A stretch of 64,000 nucleotides of DNA from Microvirga sp. KLBC 81 (GTDB lineage: Bacteria; Pseudomonadota; Alphaproteobacteria; Rhizobiales; Beijerinckiaceae). A program made the translations under genes and the position numbers. Where the stretch lies: NCBI RefSeq assembly GCF_003075415.1, contig NZ_QDAH01000008.1, forward strand, positions 62,001 to 126,000, read 5' to 3'. Of this stretch, positions 59,145 to 64,000 are shown one piece after another; the stretch's first letter is position 1; each line of letters starts with the position of its first letter. The notes below the pieces were generated by a model. It saw only the letters and a program-made list of their open reading frames with translations. It was not told the DNA's origin and did no database searches.

Positions 59145-59180
59145 AGGTCCTCGGAGCGGCATCGCGCCGCCCCAGGGCAA

Positions 59181-59951
59181 TTACCGTCTGCGGAAGACGG
59201 GGGCACGCTTGTCCTTGAAGGCTTCCCGCCCCTCGGCGGCATCCTCCGTGGCAAAGCAGATCGTCTGCAGGTCGCGCTCGTACTCGATCGCCTTCTCCAG
59301 CGGCATCGTATACGCCGCGCGCAGATTCAACTTCGCCGTTTCCGCCGCAATCGGCGCTCGACTCGCAATCACCGACGCTAGGACCTGCGCCCGCTCGATC
59401 AGGCGTCCCGGCGCCGTAATCTCGCTCACCAGCCCCCATGCGAGTGCCCGCTCGGCATCAATGGGGTCGCCCGTCATCAGCATCATGGCCGCATTGGACG
59501 GGCCCACGGAATGAGCCAGAAAACTCGCCATGCCGCCACCACCGATCCAGCCCAGCCTGATCTCGGGCGCGGCGAACTGCGCGTTGGGCGTGCACAGCCG
59601 AATGTCGCAGCTCATCGCCATCTCGAGTCCGCCGCCGAACGCATACCCGTTCACGGCGGCGACGCTGGGCTTGAGCAGTCGACGGATGGCATCGCAGTAA
59701 TCCGGGCGGTTGCGGAAGTTCCAGGGCGTGTCGTACGTGTCCAGTTCGCGAATGTCAGAGCCCGCGCAGAAAGCCCTCTCGCCGGCTCCCGTAAGAATGA
59801 CGCAGCGCACCCGGTCATCCGTGTTGCAGGCCTGGACGGCGGCCAGCACAGCGGATGCCATCTCGGGTGTCATGGCATTGAGCTTGTGCGGGCGGTTCAA
59901 GGTGATGGTGCCGATGGCACCGTCAATCGAAAAACTCACGTCCTCGGTCAT
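59181..59951 (-). CDS. Enoyl-CoA hydratase/isomerase family protein, copy 1
   Basis: 256 residues, crotonase fold. Oxyanion segments ERAFCAGSDIREL at about 60-72 and KPSVAAVNGYAFGGGLEMAM at about 94-113. A catalytic-type glutamate is in FAAPEIRLGWIGGGG. It should act on a CoA thioester (hydration or double-bond shift). It lies 9 bp after a CaiB-type CoA-transferase in the same direction, so the pair probably activates an acid by CoA transfer and then hydrates it. Substrate unknown. Confidence 0.9.
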   Translation of the reverse strand: MTEDVSFSIDGAIGTITLNRPHKLNAMTPEMASAVLAAVQACNTDDRVRCVILTGAGERAFCAGSDIRELDTYDTPWNFRNRPDYCDAIRRLLKPSVAAVNGYAFGGGLEMAMSCDIRLCTPNAQFAAPEIRLGWIGGGGMASFLAHSVGPSNAAMMLMTGDPIDAERALAWGLVSEITAPGRLIERAQVLASVIASRAPIAAETAKLNLRAAYTMPLEKAIEYERDLQTICFATEDAAEGREAFKDKRAPVFRRR

Positions 59952-59960
59952 TGTATGTCC

Positions 59961-61154
59961 TCAGTAGCGTGTTTCGCCAATGGCATTGGTTGCGATCAGA
60001 CGATCAATCTGTTCGTCGCTCATCCCGCTCTCCCGCAGGATCTCCCGCGTGTGCTCACCCGCCAGCGGTGCGCCGCGCTCGACCTTTGACGGCGTCCTGG
60101 AAAAGCGGATCGGGAAGCCAGGTGTCGTCACCACGCCTTCGGTCGGGTGCTCGTAGGACACGAACGTGCCGTTGTGCTTGATCTGCGCGTCCTTCACCAG
60201 ATCCTGATAGCCATAGACAGGTCCGGCCCAGACGTCATTCGCCTGGAACAGATCCAGCCATTCTGCGGTCGTTCTGGCCTTCAGGCGCTCGCGCGTCTTA
60301 GCAAAGATCTCATCGCGGCGAGTCCAAGTGTCGGTCTCGTCGTTCATGGTCAGAAACGATGGTTCGCCGATCAACTCGCCGAACGTCTTCAGGCTTGGAA
60401 AGGCCACGATGATATAATTGTCCTTGGTGGCGAAAGCCCCGTAGGGGGCTCGGATGTATACATGCGCATGTGGCTCTGCCGAGCGTTGTTGCGGCTTGCC
60501 GGCCACCGTGAACACCGACAACTCCTGCATCTGGATGGTGGTGATCGCATCCAGCATGTTCACCTGCACCAACTGCCCTTCGCCCGTGCGCTCTCGGTGC
60601 AGGAGCGCCGCCAAGGCTCCCTCGAAGGCCGTATAGGCGGTAATTGCATCCACCAGGTACTGCCCGGCCGGATTGGGCGGTTCGCCGGCGCGGCCAGCGG
60701 AGAGCATGGCTCCGGACATCCCCTGCAGGATCAGGTCCTGGCCGGGACGATTGACGTAAGGGCCGTCCTCGCCGTAACCCGAAATGGACACGTAGACCAG
60801 ACGCGGATTGATGGCGGCGAGCGTCTCGTAGTCCACTCCAAGACGCTTGGCCACGCCAGGGCGGTAGTTCTGCAGGAATACGTCGGCATTTTTGACCAGG
60901 TCGAGCAGAACGGCTTTGCCGCCGGGCGATTTGAGGTCGACGGCCAGCGAACGCTTGTTGCGGTTCAGCGACAGGAAGGACACGTTGACCTTATTGCCGC
61001 GGGCTCCGCCGGCCGCCACATGCCGCTGCCATTCGCCGGTCGTCGGCTCTACCTTGACGACGTCCGCTCCCAGATCGCCCAGCCGCTGAGCCGCGAACGG
61101 GCCTGCCATTGCGATCGAACAGTCGAGAACACGGTATCCACTCAATATGCTCAT
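59961..61154 (-). CDS. CaiB/BaiF-type (class III) CoA-transferase
   Basis: 397 residues. LSGYRVLDCSIAMAGPFAAQ, RLGDLGADVVKVE and NRNKRSLAVDLKSPGGK form the CoA-binding part. The catalytic aspartate lies in GQYLVDAITAYTAFEGALAA at about 165-185; GVAKRLGVDYETLAAINPRL is also typical. It moves CoA between carboxylic acids through an aspartyl-CoA intermediate. Downstream neighbour is enoyl-CoA hydratase copy 1; upstream neighbour is a solute-binding protein 21 bp away. Confidence 0.92.
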   Translation of the reverse strand: MSILSGYRVLDCSIAMAGPFAAQRLGDLGADVVKVEPTTGEWQRHVAAGGARGNKVNVSFLSLNRNKRSLAVDLKSPGGKAVLLDLVKNADVFLQNYRPGVAKRLGVDYETLAAINPRLVYVSISGYGEDGPYVNRPGQDLILQGMSGAMLSAGRAGEPPNPAGQYLVDAITAYTAFEGALAALLHRERTGEGQLVQVNMLDAITTIQMQELSVFTVAGKPQQRSAEPHAHVYIRAPYGAFATKDNYIIVAFPSLKTFGELIGEPSFLTMNDETDTWTRRDEIFAKTRERLKARTTAEWLDLFQANDVWAGPVYGYQDLVKDAQIKHNGTFVSYEHPTEGVVTTPGFPIRFSRTPSKVERGAPLAGEHTREILRESGMSDEQIDRLIATNAIGETRY

Positions 61155-61175
61155 GTTTCTATCCCGTTGTGTCGG

Positions 61176-62351
61176 TCAGGCTGCGGCCTGCGTAAAGATC
61201 TGGCGGGCGGCAGACGCCACTTGGTCGATGGTCTGGGCTTTCGAGAGTTCACGGGCGCAGTAGCGCTCCATCGCGGCACCCGCAGCGGCCTGGAAGCGGA
61301 TATACCCGGCCTGTCGGGGACGGATCCATGCGGTTTCCATCGAACGTCGCACTCCTGAATAGAAGCCGTTGAAGCGCGCGTTGTTGTCCGGGTCCTCCCA
61401 GGATGTCACCAACGCCGGCTGTCCGTGATGCTCGGGAATGATGCGGTCCTGCGCCGTGCGGGACAGAGCGAAACGAACGAAAGCGAGCGCAGCCTCCGGG
61501 TGCCGGGACGAGGCTGAAACCGCGAGGCCAGTCCCACCGAGCATGGAGCCGGCTTCATAGGGAGTTCTCAGGCCGCAGAAATCGGAGAAAGTCAGCGGGG
61601 CACGCATATCCGCTTCGGCATACGTCGCGTAGCCGTAGACACAGGGTGTGAAGGCGATGTCGTCACGGGCCACCATTGCTTCGTGCAGATCGATCGAGTT
61701 CCACTTGAGCGTCTCGGGGTGGGAGAATGCGAGCACGTCGTCGAGAGCCTCCAGGGCCTCGGTCATGGCGGCGTGGTCGAACTCGCAGGATCCTGCCGGG
61801 TCGGTGCTGATCGGCTTGCCCAGATTGGCCATGAGGCTCGCCACTGTCGCGAAGGCGTGCGGGGTTGGAACCGGCGTTGCGAGATAAAGACCCTTGGCAC
61901 GCAGGCGGCGGCCGAGAGCGACGGTCTCCGCCCAGTTCTTCGGCAGGGCTTCGCCGGCCTGCTCAAGCAGGTCCGCCCGCGCCACTGCGTGCGGGGTTGC
62001 CGCATCGATTGGCGCCGCCCAAACATGGCCGGCGAAGCGGTAGCTCGGCAGAGAAGGCCCCACATAGAGTGCATCCGCCTGCGGTCCGAGCAGGTCGGGC
62101 AGCGCCTCGTCGAGAGCCATGAAGGCATGGGCCGCCGCCACATCGCCGCAGAAGGGATGATCGACGATCAGCAGATCGTTCTGTGCCGCGATGTCCCGGA
62201 TCGGCTGATGCTCGAAATCGGAGAGGGGCCGGACCACCCACTCGATCTCGACGTCGGGGCGGCCGTTCTGGAAGGCCTTCGTCAGGGGCGCCAGTGGGCC
62301 GGTCGCTCGGCGATGCCCCCAGGCAAGGCCGCGCAGGCGAATGGTGGTCAT
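61176..62351 (-). CDS. Extracellular-type solute-binding protein (family 1), no signal peptide
   Basis: 391 residues with the ABC-importer binding fold (LTKAFQNGRPDVEIEWVVRP, then AAPIDAATPHAVARADLLEQ, AALAFVRFALSRTAQDRIIP). The N-terminus MTTIRLRGLAWGHRRATGPL has no hydrophobic core, so normal export seems excluded. No permease or ATPase is near. The same odd situation is seen at 29034. It may be a cytoplasmic binding or carrier protein, or the true start may be lost. First gene of a leftward unit with the CoA-transferase and hydratase. Confidence 0.82.
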   Translation of the reverse strand: MTTIRLRGLAWGHRRATGPLAPLTKAFQNGRPDVEIEWVVRPLSDFEHQPIRDIAAQNDLLIVDHPFCGDVAAAHAFMALDEALPDLLGPQADALYVGPSLPSYRFAGHVWAAPIDAATPHAVARADLLEQAGEALPKNWAETVALGRRLRAKGLYLATPVPTPHAFATVASLMANLGKPISTDPAGSCEFDHAAMTEALEALDDVLAFSHPETLKWNSIDLHEAMVARDDIAFTPCVYGYATYAEADMRAPLTFSDFCGLRTPYEAGSMLGGTGLAVSASSRHPEAALAFVRFALSRTAQDRIIPEHHGQPALVTSWEDPDNNARFNGFYSGVRRSMETAWIRPRQAGYIRFQAAAGAAMERYCARELSKAQTIDQVASAARQIFTQAAA

Positions 62352-62404
62352 TGGAAATCCTCCGGTTGACGATTAAGTTGATGTTGCTCTAGGACCTTCC
62401 GCCC

Positions 62405-63127
62405 ATGGATGCGCACATCACCCCTGATAGGTCGGCTCAGCTCCCAAGGGGTGCGAGTCTGGTCGACATGGCCCATGAAGAACTGCTCCGGCGCATCACC
62501 GACGGACTGCTCGCGGATGGCGACCGCATCGTGATCGATCAGCTCGCTCGCGACTTGAGCATCAGCCTGATCCCCGTGCGCGAGGCGCTGGCGCGTCTGC
62601 ACGCCGAAGGACTGGTGACCTTCGAGCGCAACAAGGGGTACCGCGTTGCACCACGGCCGTCCGTAAGCGAGCTGCGTCGGCTCTTCGAGGCACGCCTTGT
62701 GCTGGAGCAGGGGGCTTGCGAGCTTGCGCTCGCGCGTGGGGTGCCGCTGGCGCTGGGAAACCTGGAAGCCGTGAACAAGCTCATCAGCCGCGGCGCCTAC
62801 GGCACCACCTTCCGGGGCTTCCGGGAGTTCGTGACATTGAACGAACGCTTCCATAGCGAACTCGTGGCGTTGAGCGACAATCCTCACCTCGAGGAAGCCT
62901 ATCGCCGGCTCGGCTACCACCAGCAGATCACCCGGCCGACCTACGGCCACGGTGTTCCCGATCTGGATCTGATCGTGCGCGAGCACGAGGCTATCCTCGA
63001 CGCCTTGCGACGAGCCGATGTCGTGGAGGTGCGGAAGGCGTTGCGAGAGCACATTCTCGGCGGCCATGACCGGCTTGCCACCGTGCTCGGTCGCAGCAGT
63101 AAGACAGAGCATGGGCATTGGGCCTAA
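62405..63127 (+). CDS. GntR-family regulator with FCD domain, copy 2
   Basis: 240 residues. Winged helix at about 20-85 (IDQLARDLSISLIPVREALA, RLHAEGLVTFERNKGY). FCD domain with TLNERFHSELVALSDNPHLE and VREHEAILDALRRADVVEVR, which hold metal- and ligand-binding His/Asp positions. It diverges from the solute-binding gene across 53 bp and converges on enoyl-CoA hydratase copy 2, with which its stop codon overlaps (63124-63127). Likely controls the flanking CoA-acid genes; no AACTGT-NN-ACAGTT site is seen here. Confidence 0.9.
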   Translation: MDAHITPDRSAQLPRGASLVDMAHEELLRRITDGLLADGDRIVIDQLARDLSISLIPVREALARLHAEGLVTFERNKGYRVAPRPSVSELRRLFEARLVLEQGACELALARGVPLALGNLEAVNKLISRGAYGTTFRGFREFVTLNERFHSELVALSDNPHLEEAYRRLGYHQQITRPTYGHGVPDLDLIVREHEAILDALRRADVVEVRKALREHILGGHDRLATVLGRSSKTEHGHWA

Positions 63128-63879
63128 CCCCGCTCGCGCTGCTTGAACGCCTCGGGTCCGCTTTGCTGCGCCCCTAGGGCAAAGGCCAGGGCCATCAGTT
63201 CACGCTCCATGGCAAGGCCACCTGTCAGTCCGCCCTCCATTGCGGCGCGAATGCCGGCCTTGTTGGTGACCGTCGCCACCTCCGGATGTGCAGCGATTTC
63301 AGCCGCGAGGCGGCGGGCGGCCGCTACCTCTTGCCCTTCCTCGACGAGGAACTCACATACGCCGATGCGATACGCTTCGGCTGCATCCATGGTGCTGCCG
63401 GTGAGCAGGATCCGGCTAGCCTGTCCGTAGCCGACCAGGCGGGTGAGACGTTGTGAGAAGCCGCCGGCTCCGAGCCATCCGTGCTTCACCTCGGGGGCTG
63501 CGAATTTGGCCGTCGTGGAGGCAATGCGGATATCGCAGTTCAGTGCGATTTCGAAACCGCCTCCCATTACCCAGCCTTTCAGAGCCGCGATCACGGGCTT
63601 ACGAAACTCGCCGAACTCCAGCGCATAGTTGACGGAGTGCCGCCAGGCCCATGCATCCTCGTACACCCCAAGGGTGCCGAGGTCGGTGCCGGCACAGAAC
63701 GCCCGCTCGCCTGCGCCGCGGACCAGAATGCAGCGGACCGATCGGTCGGCATCGAGCGCATGACGGGCTTCGCGGATCGCCGCCGCCATATTCGGCGTGA
63801 TCGCGTTGTGCTTGGCCGGTCGGTTCAGGACAAGTTCGGCAGTGTTGTCGCCGGGCCGAAGGATTTCGATCTCGCTCAT
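63124..63879 (-). CDS. Enoyl-CoA hydratase/isomerase family protein, copy 2
   Basis: 251 residues, crotonase fold. ERAFCAGTDLGTLG, KPVIAALKGWVMGGGFEIAL and FAAPEVKHGWLGAGGFSQRL are the expected active-site blocks. It is a distinct paralogue of the protein at 59181, keeping the same motif positions. The ATG overlaps the stop of the following CoA-transferase gene (ATGA), so hydratase and CoA-transferase are coupled here too, though in the opposite gene order. Confidence 0.9.
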   Translation of the reverse strand: MSEIEILRPGDNTAELVLNRPAKHNAITPNMAAAIREARHALDADRSVRCILVRGAGERAFCAGTDLGTLGVYEDAWAWRHSVNYALEFGEFRKPVIAALKGWVMGGGFEIALNCDIRIASTTAKFAAPEVKHGWLGAGGFSQRLTRLVGYGQASRILLTGSTMDAAEAYRIGVCEFLVEEGQEVAAARRLAAEIAAHPEVATVTNKAGIRAAMEGGLTGGLAMERELMALAFALGAQQSGPEAFKQRERG

Positions 63880-64000
63880 GCGACGGCTCCCGTCGCTTGC
63901 AGGTGCCGGATGTCATCGGGGCCATATCCGAGCGAGGCGAGGATCTCGCCGGTGTGCTCGCCCAGAGCCGGAGCTCCGGTAATCTGCGGTTCGGGCGCGG
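63876..64000 (-). CDS. CaiB/BaiF-type CoA-transferase, C-terminal part (runs off the window)
   Basis: The last 41 codons are visible: ITGAPALGEHTGEILASLGY, GPDDIRHLQATGAVA. The G-A-P-x-L-G-E-H-T-x-E-I-L-x-x-L-G-Y block is the standard C-terminus of class III CoA-transferases. The stop overlaps the start of hydratase copy 2. The active site lies outside the window. Confidence 0.85.
   Translation of the reverse strand, partial: APEPQITGAPALGEHTGEILASLGYGPDDIRHLQATGAVA

Overview
The window looks like a chromosomal segment of a high-GC alphaproteobacterium, most likely Methylobacteriaceae (Microvirga-like). The reasons are the dispersed palindromic repeat with the core GTGCGGAACCG, the DUF6894 and NepR-like small proteins, a PilZ remnant, the hutIHGUD and hutFC layout, and a PP_5257-5260-like lysine/pipecolate operon. 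This placement is inference. I saw no rRNA, tRNA, CRISPR array or intact insertion sequence.

Positions 1-30.7 kb form a large catabolic island. A leftward run encodes an alpha/beta hydrolase, a tripartite TRAP transporter, a metallo-beta-lactamase-fold lactonase-like enzyme, a zinc alcohol dehydrogenase and the start of an aldehyde dehydrogenase. The rest carries two Ldh-type dehydrogenases, two PrpF-type isomerases, three MmgE/PrpD proteins, an isocitrate-lyase-superfamily lyase and a split chromate-type transporter. It also has a complete Fe3+/polyamine-type ABC transporter, a DUF4387 + AtuA pair, two D-2-hydroxyacid dehydrogenases, a TcuA-like tricarballylate dehydrogenase and a trans-aconitate methyltransferase. 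A local FCD-type GntR regulator sits among them. Four copies of a near-palindrome (AACTGT-NN-ACAGTT) lie in four intergenic control regions of the island, suggesting one regulon. My inference is a pathway that desaturates, isomerises, hydrates and cleaves a branched di- or tricarboxylate. The substrate is not identifiable from sequence.

Positions 30.7-41.2 kb are a patchwork with mobile or decaying character. It holds a CoiA-like nuclease, a type IA topoisomerase with a repeated C-terminal module, a cupin gene broken by a repeat, a frameshifted PilZ gene and a truncated repressor. It also holds a secreted protein with 14-residue glycine-rich repeats, a LuxR-type response regulator, a NepR-like protein, dodecin, and a candidate small RNA with a strong terminator. 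Two near-identical repeat copies bracket 30.7-38.7 kb.

Positions 41.2-49.3 kb encode histidine degradation: hutIHGUD leftward and hutF-hutC rightward, with two HutC-like operators between them. Positions 49.5-54.9 kb encode lysine/pipecolate catabolism: a LysR regulator diverging from hglS-amaA-amaB. Positions 55.1-57.8 kb are an arsenic-type locus: ArsR, a DUF1127 protein and a flavoprotein with a cysteine-rich tail, flanked by two decayed MFS transporter fragments. A DUF2270 membrane protein and a compound repeat follow. The last 5 kb hold two enoyl-CoA hydratase/CaiB-type CoA-transferase pairs around a leaderless solute-binding protein and a GntR regulator. The final CoA-transferase runs off the window.
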